64,000 bases of DNA, from the NCBI GenBank assembly GCA_903839675.1, contig CAIMDB010000029.1, positions 43,064 through 107,063 on the forward strand, given 5' to 3'. Of the stretch, positions 1 to 7,663 are shown piece by piece (positions within the stretch are counted from its first letter, which is position 1; each line of letters starts with the position of its first letter). The translations under genes and the position numbers were made by a program. The notes below the pieces were generated by a model, which saw only the letters and a program-made list of their open reading frames with translations, was not told the origin of the DNA and made no database searches. The DNA is from an uncultured Sphingomonadales bacterium (GTDB taxonomy: Bacteria > Pseudomonadota > Alphaproteobacteria > Sphingomonadales > Sphingomonadaceae).

Positions 1-147
1 GGCCGAGGCTGTGGAGATGCGCGCGTTGCGCGGCGTAAAGTCCAGCACCGGATCAATGATCGCCGCGGCCTTACTGACGGGATCGTGCACGACATAGGTG
101 ACGGTGTTGGTGGCGGTGTCGAAAAAGCCGTGGACCTGGGGCTGCAT
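1..147 (-). CDS. MBL-fold hydrolase, ETHE1/Blh-like persulfide dioxygenase (N-terminal fragment)
   Basis: Only the first 49 codons lie in the window; the gene runs off the left edge. The N-terminus (MQPQVHGFFDTATNTVTYVV) followed by an AAIIDPVLDF segment is typical of metallo-beta-lactamase-fold proteins of the ETHE1/Blh group, which oxidise glutathione persulfide to sulfite. The catalytic HxHxDH region is outside the window, so the call rests on the N-terminus and context. The gene is divergent from a BigR-like regulator, a rhodanese and a TauE exporter; blh and bigR are known to be linked in Agrobacterium and Xylella. A generic MBL hydrolase cannot be excluded. Confidence 0.7.
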   Translation of the reverse strand, partial: MQPQVHGFFDTATNTVTYVVHDPVSKAAAIIDPVLDFTPRNARISTASA

Positions 148-177
148 GAAAATCGACTCCTTCGTCGCTGCTGAGGT

Positions 178-209
178 TTAAATATTAGAACTTGCTAATT
201 TAGAATCAA
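178..209. promoter_or_regulatory. Overlapping divergent promoters with a BigR-type operator
   Basis: The inverted repeat ATTAG-N6-CTAAT occupies 184-199. On the plus strand it fills the 17-base spacer between a -35-like TTAAAT (178-183) and a -10-like TAGAAT (201-206) ahead of the ArsR gene. On the minus strand TTGATT (204-209) and TAATAT (182-187) are 16 bases apart and could drive the MBL gene. One bound dimer would therefore block both promoters, as expected for a repressor released by persulfide. The sites are read from sequence; binding is inferred. Confidence 0.6.
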
Positions 210-225
210 GTAATATATTTCTATC

Positions 226-555
226 ATGTTTGATCTTTCCCGCTTTGACCTGAGCCTTTTTGAAGACAGCGCCGGACGCGCCGCATCGCTGTTACGCACC
301 CTTGCCAATGAACGACGGTTGATGATCCTGTGTCAGCTGGTGGAGGGCGAACTGTCGGTTGGCGCGCTGCAGCCCCGCGTCGGCCTGTCGCAGTCCGCAT
401 TGTCCCAGCACCTTGCCTTGTTGCGCGAGGAAGGGGTGGTGGCGACGCGGCGCGAGGGGCAATCTATTTTCTACCGCGTTGCCGATCCGGCTGCGTTGCG
501 CGTTCTCCAAACATTGGCCGAATTGTTCTGCCCCCCTGACATGAGGACTAATTGA
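226..555 (+). CDS. BigR/SqrR-like ArsR-family persulfide-sensing repressor
   Basis: A 109-residue winged-helix ArsR protein. The segment RLMILCQLVEGE and the recognition helix SQSALSQHLALLREEGVVATRR closely resemble BigR. Two cysteines, C36 and C102 (in ELFCPP), sit where BigR and SqrR carry the pair that forms a di- or tetrasulfide bond with sulfane sulfur; there is no CxC metal motif. It is followed one base later by the rhodanese gene, so it probably heads a sulfide-detoxification operon and represses itself through the palindrome at 184-199. No clear Shine-Dalgarno precedes the ATG, so the leader may be very short. Family call is firm; the inducer is inferred from the conserved cysteines and neighbours. 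Confidence 0.88.
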   Translation: MFDLSRFDLSLFEDSAGRAASLLRTLANERRLMILCQLVEGELSVGALQPRVGLSQSALSQHLALLREEGVVATRREGQSIFYRVADPAALRVLQTLAELFCPPDMRTN

Positions 556-556
556 T

Positions 557-1093
557 ATGACAGCCACACTGACGCCGCTTTCCCCGGAGGAGGTAAAGGC
601 ACGCCTTGATGCCGGTCGTGCGGTTCTTGTCGACATTCGGGAGCCGGATGAATTTGCCCGCAGCCATGTGCCGGGCGCCCGGTCCCATCCCCTTTCGGGT
701 TGGGAAGCCGCGCATCTGACGGTCGATCCGGATGCTGACGTTGTCTTCACCTGCCGGTCCGGGATGCGCACCGCCGGGGCGTGCGACCGTTTGGCCGCGC
801 GCGTGACGGGCGATGCCTATGTTCTGTCCGGTGGTCTGGATGGCTGGACGAAGGCGGGCCTTCCTGTTGCAACCGACGCCAAAGCGCCGCTGGAGATTAT
901 GCGTCAGGTTCAGATTGCCGCCGGGTCGCTGGTGCTGCTTGGCGTCGTTCTGGGCTTTGCGGTGGCCCCGGCGTTTTTCGGGCTGTCTGCCTTTGTCGGC
1001 GCAGGCCTGACCTTTGCGGGGGCCACAGGTTTTTGCGGCATGGCGCGGCTCTTGACGATGGCGCCCTGGAACCGCCGGCCGGTCACGGCCTGA
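557..1093 (+). CDS. Rhodanese with C-terminal DUF2892-type membrane tail (YgaP-like)
   Basis: 178 residues. Residues 1-105 form a single rhodanese domain with active-site loop CRSGMRT (C66), which would carry the transferred sulfane sulfur. Residues about 112-170 contain two hydrophobic segments and the motif GFCGMARLLTMAPWNR, matching the DUF2892 membrane anchor of E. coli YgaP. The product is probably an inner-membrane sulfurtransferase that moves persulfide sulfur to thiosulfate or glutathione acceptors. It begins one base after the ArsR stop and shares TGATG with the TauE gene, indicating translational coupling. Confidence 0.88.
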   Translation: MTATLTPLSPEEVKARLDAGRAVLVDIREPDEFARSHVPGARSHPLSGWEAAHLTVDPDADVVFTCRSGMRTAGACDRLAARVTGDAYVLSGGLDGWTKAGLPVATDAKAPLEIMRQVQIAAGSLVLLGVVLGFAVAPAFFGLSAFVGAGLTFAGATGFCGMARLLTMAPWNRRPVTA

Positions 1094-1851
1094 TGCTGGA
1101 CCCGCACCTCATCGCCGCAATTGGCGGGCTGCTTGTCGGCCTTTTGCTGACGGTGTTTGGGGGCGGCGGGTCTGTGCTGGCGACGCCATGGCTGCTTTAT
1201 GCGGTTGGGGTTGCCGACGTTCATATCGCGATTGGGACATCGGCGGCGGCGGTCGCTGTTAACGCAGCGACGGGCCTTGCGGTGCAGGCGCGCGCCGGAC
1301 GGGTGAAATGGCCCTGTGCGTCCGTCTTCGCGCTGGCGGGTCTCGCCGGGTCTCTCATCGGCGCGCACCTTGGCAAGCAGGTTGATGGCGCACACCTCGT
1401 CAAATGGTTTGCGGTCGCGATGATCGCGATTGCTATCTCCATGGTTATCCCCCGCAAGTCGGAAGGTGATCCTTCCGTCCATCTTCAGCCTGCCATGGTG
1501 CTGAAGCTGGCGCCGGTTGGGTTTCTCGCAGGGCTCGCCGCTGGATTTTTCGGGATCGGTGGCGGCTTTCTCATCGCGCCGGGCCTGATGGCCTCAACGG
1601 GGATGACATTGGCCAATGCCGCCGCATCATCGCTTGTTTCTGTGACTTTGTTTGGCGGCGCGACCAGCGCTTCCTATGCGCTGTCGGGTCAGATTGACTG
1701 GGGCCTGTTCGCGGCTCTTGTGATCGGCGGGGCGGGTGGCGCCATGCTCGGCGCGCCTGTCTCGCGCTGGTTTGCGCAGCGGATAGCGGTGGCGCGGCTG
1801 GGCTTTGCCGGGTTTGTGGTGGCAGTTGCTATCTACATCCTGCTGCGGTGA
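1093..1851 (+). CDS. TauE/SafE-family sulfite/organosulfur exporter
   Basis: 252 residues, with about eight hydrophobic segments and the two glycine-rich repeats typical of TauE/SafE (VFGGGGSVLATPWLLY near residue 21 and FFGIGGGFLIAPGLM near 150). The ATG at 1093 overlaps the rhodanese stop (TGATG); the frame stays open upstream but that stretch lies over the rhodanese gene and looks unrelated. Beside rhodanese, BigR and an ETHE1-like gene the likely job is export of sulfite or another small sulfur anion made during sulfide oxidation. A second family member lies at 27755-28504 in an unrelated context. Confidence 0.86.
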   Translation: MLDPHLIAAIGGLLVGLLLTVFGGGGSVLATPWLLYAVGVADVHIAIGTSAAAVAVNAATGLAVQARAGRVKWPCASVFALAGLAGSLIGAHLGKQVDGAHLVKWFAVAMIAIAISMVIPRKSEGDPSVHLQPAMVLKLAPVGFLAGLAAGFFGIGGGFLIAPGLMASTGMTLANAAASSLVSVTLFGGATSASYALSGQIDWGLFAALVIGGAGGAMLGAPVSRWFAQRIAVARLGFAGFVVAVAIYILLR

Positions 1852-1854
1852 GCC

Positions 1855-3126
1855 TCAGCGGACGACAGCGCCGCCCTTGATCACACCCGCCACCGTTTCC
1901 AGCACGCGCACATTCTTCAGCGGGTCGCCATCAACGGCAATCATGTCGCCATATTTGCCGACGGTGAGGCTGCCCACATCCTTGTCACGCATCATCACCT
2001 TGGCCGCGTCAAGGGTCGCGGCGCGGATCGCCTGAAGCGGCGTCATGCCATAGCGGACCATATAGGCGAATTGGCGGGCATTGAGGCCGTGCGGATAGAC
2101 GCCGCTATCGGACCCAAAAGCAATCGGTGCGCCCATGGCGACGCCTTTGCGGAACATCTCGCGCTGAATGTCGGTCGTCTCACGGTTCTTGCGCAGATAT
2201 TCGGCGGGCCAGCCGTCCTTGGTGCCGACCTCCTCAATCCAGTCGCCATTATAAACATCCATGACGAGCCAGACACCTTTGGCCTTGGCAAGGGCCAAGC
2301 CTTCCTCATCAATGATGCTGGCATGTTCGATGGAGCGGACGCCGGCGCGGATGGCGGCCTTGATGCCTTCGGCGCCGTGTGCATGGGCCGTCGCATAGCT
2401 GCCATGTTTGGTGGCAACCTCCACGGCGGCGCGCATCTGGTCTTCGGTTAATTCGGGCTGGCCCGGTTCGGTCCCAATGGCGAGGACCGCGCCGGTTGCG
2501 ATCAGCTTGAGAAAGTCCGCCCCGCCCTTGAACAGGGCTTCGGCCTTGTCGCGCGCTTCGGTGGCATTGGTCACAACGCCAAAGCGCATTTCAGCGGGCA
2601 CGGTGCCGGCGGGCAGGCCGTTAATCTCTCCGCCGCCACCGGGGATGGTGATGTAGGTGCCGACCACGGCCATGCGGGGGCCGGGGATCAATCCCTTATC
2701 GATGGCGTTGCGCAATTTGACGTCGGAGAAGACACGGAAGGTCCCCACGTCGCGTGCCGTCGTGAACCCCGCCATCAACGTGTCGCGGGCATTCTTCGCG
2801 CCAATGAAAGCGCTCTCGGCCGGGCCGGTGGTGATGGGCTCGGCAATGTCTGCGCCTTGTCCGACATCCGCCAGATGGGTGTGCAAATCGATCAGGCCGG
2901 GCAGGACGGTGTATTTGCGCCAGTCGATGACGGTCGCGCCTTTGGGCACCGCGCCGCATTTGTCGACGGAGGTAATCCTCTGATCAGTGATGGTGACGCA
3001 TTGGCCCTTGCGGACCGCGCCGGTCTCAACATCGACCAGTCGGCCCGTCTGGACATAGGTTGTGCCCGCCGCTGCGCCAGATGCCACAATGGCACCCAGC
3101 AGCAGGGCGAGCGCAACGGACCTCAT
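1855..3126 (-). CDS. Secreted amidohydrolase (imidazolonepropionase-like metallohydrolase)
   Basis: 423 residues with an N-terminal signal peptide (MRSVALALLLGAIVASGAAA). The amidohydrolase fold is shown by the metal-binding HTHLAD motif after LPGLIDL, by HAHG further on, and by GSDSGVYPHG carrying the late catalytic Asp. The C-terminal segment VGKYGDMIAVDGDPL is typical of the group often annotated as Xaa-Pro dipeptidases or imidazolonepropionase-like amidohydrolases. The ATG at 3126 overlaps the upstream phosphatase stop by ATGA; an in-frame extension upstream lies inside that gene. Substrate unknown; a periplasmic cyclic amide or dipeptide is plausible. Confidence 0.85.
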   Translation of the reverse strand: MRSVALALLLGAIVASGAAAGTTYVQTGRLVDVETGAVRKGQCVTITDQRITSVDKCGAVPKGATVIDWRKYTVLPGLIDLHTHLADVGQGADIAEPITTGPAESAFIGAKNARDTLMAGFTTARDVGTFRVFSDVKLRNAIDKGLIPGPRMAVVGTYITIPGGGGEINGLPAGTVPAEMRFGVVTNATEARDKAEALFKGGADFLKLIATGAVLAIGTEPGQPELTEDQMRAAVEVATKHGSYATAHAHGAEGIKAAIRAGVRSIEHASIIDEEGLALAKAKGVWLVMDVYNGDWIEEVGTKDGWPAEYLRKNRETTDIQREMFRKGVAMGAPIAFGSDSGVYPHGLNARQFAYMVRYGMTPLQAIRAATLDAAKVMMRDKDVGSLTVGKYGDMIAVDGDPLKNVRVLETVAGVIKGGAVVR

Positions 3127-4748
3127 GCCTGTTCGAGCACCTTGCGGCCCGGACGAACGAGCATTTTGTGACCCGGCTTGGTGTTGAGCGACAGGTCCTT
3201 CACCGTGTCCATGAAAACCCATTCATTGGTCGCGGCCTTGGGTGTCATCGACAGGTGCATATAGCCGCGGTTCGACGTATCGACCCAGCGCAGCTCCTGC
3301 TTATTGTGGTCCAGGATGTCGCGCGCGATGCGCTTGGGGTCCACACCCATGGTCGCGGATTCCAAGCCGGGTGAAGACACGCTGTGTCCGCCAAACTCAA
3401 CCCCGGCAGCACGACCGCCTTCGGGAAGGTCAAACGCCCAGCCATTGTGGCTGTCGCCTGTGACGACCACGAGGTCGAGGTCGTTCTTTTGGGCCGCGGC
3501 AAGGATGCGGCTGCGCGCCTGCGGGTAGCCACCCCAATTGTCCAAATTATAGGGCAGGCCGGCTTTGCCTGCTGCAATGCCCTGCCGCGCGTAGTTTTTG
3601 CGGAAATCGGGGATGTCATTGCCAAACCAGTTGAGCGCTTCTTCAGGCGTATAGTTGTAGCCCATGTTGGTGCCGGATCCGAACACGGTCCATGTTGCCT
3701 TTTGCCGCGCAAACTGATGGAAAAGCCAGCTTTCCTGTTCGGTACCCATCATCGTTGCGGAAGGATCTTTCCAGGCACCATCGCGGAATTCGGCAAAGGC
3801 CTTTGCCGGGTCAGGCGCACGCATCATCTCACCCGCCCCATAAGGCTTGGTCCGCGCGATCATTCTTGTGTCGGTGCGGAAATAAGTCGCCAGATCCCCA
3901 ATCTCATAGGACTTCCATGGCTGTTCGCCCACCGGCAGCCATTCGCGCCACACCTGCATGGCGGCGTTGCGACGGACTGACCAATCGCCTTCATCGGACG
4001 TGTGGTTTTGTGCGCCACCTTCCCAGCTGTCATTTGCGCCTTCGTGATCGTCCGTATTCGGGATCACCGGGAAATTGGCATGAAGCGCCTGCAACTGCGG
4101 GTCAGAGCGATAACTGGCATAACGCAGCCGGTAATCGGCCAATGTCATAATTTCCCCTGCCGGGAAAATCCGGGCCGCAAACTTGGCGCCGCCATCATAT
4201 CCGCCGCGGCCATATTCATAGATGTAATCACCCATGTGGAGGACAAGGTCGATGTCGTCACGCGCCGCTGCATGGCCATAAGCGTTGAACTCGCCAAAGC
4301 CGAGGTTGGAGCAGGAGAAAATGGCGATGTTGAATTTGGATGTCTTGCCAACCGGCAGGGTCTTTGTCCGGCCAATGGGGGAGATGGTGCCGTCGGGCGC
4401 GATGAAGCGGTAAAAATAGGTGCGGCCCGGCTGCAATCCGTCAACCGTGACCTTCACAGTATGGTCGCGCCAGGGGCCCGTCACCATCTGCCCACCGCTG
4501 ACAATCTTCGCGAAATCGCGGCTTTCCGATACTTCGGCGCGCACTTTTGATGGGCTGCCGGTTGCACTGACATAACGGGTCCAAAGCAACATCGAATCCG
4601 ATCCCGGCTCTCCCGAGGCGACATTGTGCGTAAAGCCGGTCATGCCGAGCAGCGCTTGGGCGGCCAGGCGTCCGCCCGGCAGCATCAGGCCGCCAAGGCC
4701 AAAGCCGGCAGTCGCTATGAGCGCGCGGCGGTCGATGCGAAATGTCAT
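3123..4748 (-). CDS. phoD: PhoD-family alkaline phosphatase/phosphodiesterase
   Basis: 541 residues. The N-terminus (MTFRIDRRALIATAGFGLGG) has a twin arginine followed by a hydrophobic stretch, consistent with Tat export of a folded metalloenzyme; tatABC lies in this window. A PhoD_N-like beta domain with FTHNVASGEPGSDSMLLWTR is followed by the calcineurin-like PhoD core with HMGDYIYEYGRGG, NTDDHEGAND and VVTGDSHNGWAFDL carrying Fe/Ca ligands. The start at 4748 is chosen because AGGGG lies at a proper distance upstream and the signal begins there. It overlaps the downstream amidohydrolase by four bases, so the two are probably one transcript. Likely a periplasmic phosphodiesterase/phosphomonoesterase scavenging organic phosphate. 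Confidence 0.9.
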   Translation of the reverse strand: MTFRIDRRALIATAGFGLGGLMLPGGRLAAQALLGMTGFTHNVASGEPGSDSMLLWTRYVSATGSPSKVRAEVSESRDFAKIVSGGQMVTGPWRDHTVKVTVDGLQPGRTYFYRFIAPDGTISPIGRTKTLPVGKTSKFNIAIFSCSNLGFGEFNAYGHAAARDDIDLVLHMGDYIYEYGRGGYDGGAKFAARIFPAGEIMTLADYRLRYASYRSDPQLQALHANFPVIPNTDDHEGANDSWEGGAQNHTSDEGDWSVRRNAAMQVWREWLPVGEQPWKSYEIGDLATYFRTDTRMIARTKPYGAGEMMRAPDPAKAFAEFRDGAWKDPSATMMGTEQESWLFHQFARQKATWTVFGSGTNMGYNYTPEEALNWFGNDIPDFRKNYARQGIAAGKAGLPYNLDNWGGYPQARSRILAAAQKNDLDLVVVTGDSHNGWAFDLPEGGRAAGVEFGGHSVSSPGLESATMGVDPKRIARDILDHNKQELRWVDTSNRGYMHLSMTPKAATNEWVFMDTVKDLSLNTKPGHKMLVRPGRKVLEQA

Positions 4749-4919
4749 GTGGTTCAATCCCCTAAGGCTTCGGCGCACCTTGCGACGATCCATGCGGGTC
4801 GGTCAACATCCTGAACACCCCAATTGGTGCGAACGCTGACCCCGCGCCCATTCTTGTGCAAAATTGCTATGGCATTGCGGTGACAGGACGAGATGCCGAA
4901 ACCGAAATTTGTCCCGGCC

Positions 4920-5714
4920 CTAGTTACGGAAGCTTGGGTCAATCCGGTCGAGCTTCCGCAGCAGCGCAGGCCAGGCGAGTCTGTCGGCGGTCATGCTCAT
5001 GCCCGGTCCGTTGGACTGCTGCTCCACCTTCTCCGGTGTGCCCTGCGGCGGGTTGTAGAGCCCGTCGCGTCCCGCGCTCAGCATCTTTACCTGCGCTTCG
5101 CACGCACGCTCGAGGAAATAGAGGCGCAGGAAGCATTGGGCGACCGTTTCGCCGACCGTGAGCGTGCCGTGGTTCCGCAGGATCATGGCGTTCTTGGTGC
5201 CCATATCCTCGACCAGCCGCTCGCGCTCCTCAAGGTAAGTCGCGATGCCTTCATACTCATGATAGGCGACATCGTGCTTCGCGATCATCGCCGTCTGCGT
5301 GTGCGGCAGCAGCCCTTCGGCCATCGCGCTCACTGCCTGACCATGGGGCGTGTGGAGGTGCATGACGGCATGGGCATCTTCCCGCGCCATATGCAGGGCG
5401 GAATGAATGACGAAGCCGGCTGGATTGACGGGATGTGAGGTCGGCACGACGGGCTGGCCTTCGACATCAATCTTGACGAGCGAAGACGCGGTGATCTCTT
5501 CAAACATCATATCATAGGGATTGATGAGGAAGTGATGTTCCGGCCCCGGCACGCGCGCCGACAGATGCGTGAAGATCAGATCATCCCAGCCATAAAGCGC
5601 GACAAGCCGGTAGGCGGCAGCAAGATCAACACGGACGGCCCATTCCTCCGCGCTGACGGCGCTGCGAATATGGTCGTCATTGGCGACGGTATTGGTCTGC
5701 ATCACTGTGGCCAT
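4920..5714 (-). CDS. Class II aldolase/adducin-domain protein
   Basis: 264 residues, one aldolase II domain. The metal site is recognisable as HLHTPHG in the middle and NHGTLTVG later, and the N-terminal DLIFTHLSARVPG is the usual substrate-loop motif. The family includes fuculose-phosphate aldolase-like enzymes and many uncharacterised members; no specific sugar can be assigned. GGAGAGAAG precedes the ATG. It lies 100 bases downstream of the TetR gene on the same strand and could be in its transcript, which would tie it to the Rieske system, but that is speculative. Confidence 0.85.
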   Translation of the reverse strand: MATVMQTNTVANDDHIRSAVSAEEWAVRVDLAAAYRLVALYGWDDLIFTHLSARVPGPEHHFLINPYDMMFEEITASSLVKIDVEGQPVVPTSHPVNPAGFVIHSALHMAREDAHAVMHLHTPHGQAVSAMAEGLLPHTQTAMIAKHDVAYHEYEGIATYLEERERLVEDMGTKNAMILRNHGTLTVGETVAQCFLRLYFLERACEAQVKMLSAGRDGLYNPPQGTPEKVEQQSNGPGMSMTADRLAWPALLRKLDRIDPSFRN

Positions 5715-5814
5715 GTCTTCTCTCCGTGAATCTTGTTTTGGTGATTATCTAGATTGGCCGCGCGGAAGTAAAGCCAAGCCTCTTGCCCGTTCCGCCCGGG
5801 ACGACCGGTATTCG

Positions 5815-6423
5815 CTAGATGCGGGGGAGCAGCGCGGCCAACCAGCGTGCGGCAAGGGCGGTGGCTTCGTCCGGTGTGAAGGGCGCGTTGCCCAAGCTCA
5901 ATTCCAGCCAAAGCCCGTCGACCAATGCGGTGAGCGCAATGGCCGTCAGCCGGTGGTCGCTCCCCGGAGCATGGGCATCCAGAAGGCGTTCCAGCGTGAT
6001 CCGGTTTTCGGCGTAAATCTCATCATGCAAACGCGCGATCTTGGCGTCGGTGCGCGTCAGGCTCCAAAAGGCGAGCCATGTGGAGAGCAGGTCGGCATCG
6101 GCAATGGGCGGCGCAAAGCTGGCAGTGAGATAGGCGATCAACCGCGCTTCGGGCGTTGGGTCTGCGGCTTCCACCGCGTCATTGAGGGCTGCCTGAACCT
6201 GCGCGCCAATGGCCGCATATGTGTCGGCCACCAGCTCATCGATCCCGGAAAAATAGTGCCGCAAGAGGCCGGGCGAGACTCCGGCTGTGGCGCAGATTTC
6301 CCGGACGGAGGTGCCGTGCACGCCTTTGCGCGCCAGCGTCGCGGCGCAGGCCTCAATCAGCGCCAACCGACGTTCGTCGGCTGGGGCGCGGTGAAATTGT
6401 GCCCGTGGTTCCTTGGCTTGCAT
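5815..6423 (-). CDS. BetI-like TetR-family transcriptional regulator
   Basis: 202 residues. Residues about 15-65 form the TetR helix-turn-helix (VHGTSVREICATAGVSPGLL then RHYF), and the C-terminal half has the WLAFWSLTRTDAKIARLHDE pattern seen in the BetI C-terminal domain. BetI proteins respond to choline or related quaternary ammonium compounds. The start at 6423 is the first ATG at the family N-terminus; longer reading would run through the operator. It is divergent from a Rieske oxygenase, with a perfect 20-base palindrome between the two starts, so local repression of both directions is likely. The ligand is inferred only. Confidence 0.85.
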   Translation of the reverse strand: MQAKEPRAQFHRAPADERRLALIEACAATLARKGVHGTSVREICATAGVSPGLLRHYFSGIDELVADTYAAIGAQVQAALNDAVEAADPTPEARLIAYLTASFAPPIADADLLSTWLAFWSLTRTDAKIARLHDEIYAENRITLERLLDAHAPGSDHRLTAIALTALVDGLWLELSLGNAPFTPDEATALAARWLAALLPRI

Positions 6424-6437
6424 GGCGCTCACTCTCT

Positions 6438-6457
6438 TGTTATACAACCGTATAACA
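6438..6457. promoter_or_regulatory. Perfect TetR-type operator palindrome
   Basis: TGTTATAC-AACC-GTATAACA is a perfect inverted repeat with 8-base arms and a 4-base centre, midway between the divergent TetR (start 6423) and Rieske (start 6468) genes. Each arm contains TATAAC, close to a -10 hexamer; on the minus strand TTGCGT lies 18 bases upstream of one of these. Occupancy would cover the regulator's own promoter and probably the oxygenase promoter. Confidence 0.8.
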
Positions 6458-6467
6458 GGGAAACGCA

Positions 6468-7631
6468 ATGGCCACTGCATTCAAACCTTCAAACGAAAAT
6501 GATGATCTGGACGGCTGGAGTCTGCCCGCTTGGACCTATCATGATCCCGAGTTCGCGGCGCTTGAGGTGGATCGCATCTTCCGGCGCGGCTGGCAGGTCG
6601 TGTGCCATGTCAGCGACGTGCCCAATGCGGGCGATTGGCACAGCCTTGATTATATCGGCGAAAGCGTCCTTGTTGTGCGCGGGGCCGACAGCCAAGTGCG
6701 CGCCTTCACCAATGTCTGCCGCCACCGGGGGAGCCGACTGGTTGATGGATCGTCGGGCTGCGCGAAAAAGCTCATCTGCCCCTATCATGCCTGGACCTAT
6801 GAACTCGACGGCCGCCTGACCGGCGTGCCCGACAGCGCGACTTACCCCACGCTCGATAAGGGCAAGGCAGGCCTTGTGCCCGTCGACATCGAAATCTGGC
6901 GCGGCTTTATCTTTGTGCGTCTGGAAAGCGGCGGGCCCTCTGTGGCTGAGATGATGGCGCCCTATGAAGCAATGGTCGCCCCCTATCAGTTTGAAAAGCT
7001 TGAAGCTCTGGGCCGCGTCACGATGCGTCCGCGGAGTGTGAACTGGAAGAATGTCGGCGACAATTATTCAGACGGTCTGCACATCCCTGTGTCGCATCCC
7101 GGCCTCACGCGCCTGTTCGGCAAAAGCTACGGCGTGGAAGCACAGCCGCATGTCGACCGGATGTGGGGTGATATGGAAGATCGTCCGTCGTCCAACTGGT
7201 CGGAGCGGCTCTACCAAAAGCTGCTGCCGCCCGTGCCGCATCTGCCTGATGCGAGCCAGCGGCACTGGCTCTACTTCAAGCTCTGGCCAACGGTCGCGTT
7301 CGACATCTACCCCGATCAGATCGACTTCATGCAGTGGCTGCCCACCGGCCCCACCAGCTGCGTGATCCGAGAGATCAGCTATGTCTTGCCGGATGACCGC
7401 AGGGAGATGCGCGCGGCGCGCTATCTGAACTGGCGGATCAACCGGCAGGTCAATGCTGAGGACACCGCCCTCATTTCGCGTGTGCAAGACGGCATGGCGA
7501 GCAAGACTTTCTCCATGGGCCCGCTGTCCGACAAGGAAGTTTGCCTGAAAAGCTTCTGCCGCAAAATGCGGGAGATCATTCCCGAAGCCCGGCTGGAACA
7601 GCAACCGCCCGCCGGGTGGAGCCAAAGATAG
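6468..7631 (+). CDS. Rieske non-heme iron oxygenase, alpha subunit (choline monooxygenase/GbcA-like group)
   Basis: 387 residues. The N-terminal Rieske [2Fe-2S] domain has CRHRG (C84, H86) and CPYHAW (C104, H107). The C-terminal catalytic domain has NWKNVGDNYSDGLHIPVSHP, giving bridging D202 and iron ligands H205 and H210. Length and spacing match single-component alpha subunits such as choline monooxygenase, carnitine oxygenase and glycine-betaine demethylase. The BetI-like regulator next door favours a quaternary ammonium substrate, but aromatic ring hydroxylation cannot be excluded. No Rieske reductase or ferredoxin is adjacent; the next gene is a flavoprotein of another family. AGGGAAA lies 7 bases before the ATG. 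Confidence 0.9.
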   Translation: MATAFKPSNENDDLDGWSLPAWTYHDPEFAALEVDRIFRRGWQVVCHVSDVPNAGDWHSLDYIGESVLVVRGADSQVRAFTNVCRHRGSRLVDGSSGCAKKLICPYHAWTYELDGRLTGVPDSATYPTLDKGKAGLVPVDIEIWRGFIFVRLESGGPSVAEMMAPYEAMVAPYQFEKLEALGRVTMRPRSVNWKNVGDNYSDGLHIPVSHPGLTRLFGKSYGVEAQPHVDRMWGDMEDRPSSNWSERLYQKLLPPVPHLPDASQRHWLYFKLWPTVAFDIYPDQIDFMQWLPTGPTSCVIREISYVLPDDRREMRAARYLNWRINRQVNAEDTALISRVQDGMASKTFSMGPLSDKEVCLKSFCRKMREIIPEARLEQQPPAGWSQR

Positions 7632-7663
7632 ATAGAACAACACCCGCTTGCGAAAGAGTTTCA

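Noticed and set aside
781..1092. N-terminal extension of the TauE frame
   Set aside because: It overlaps the rhodanese in another frame; the ATG at 1093 gives the normal family start and a TGATG junction.
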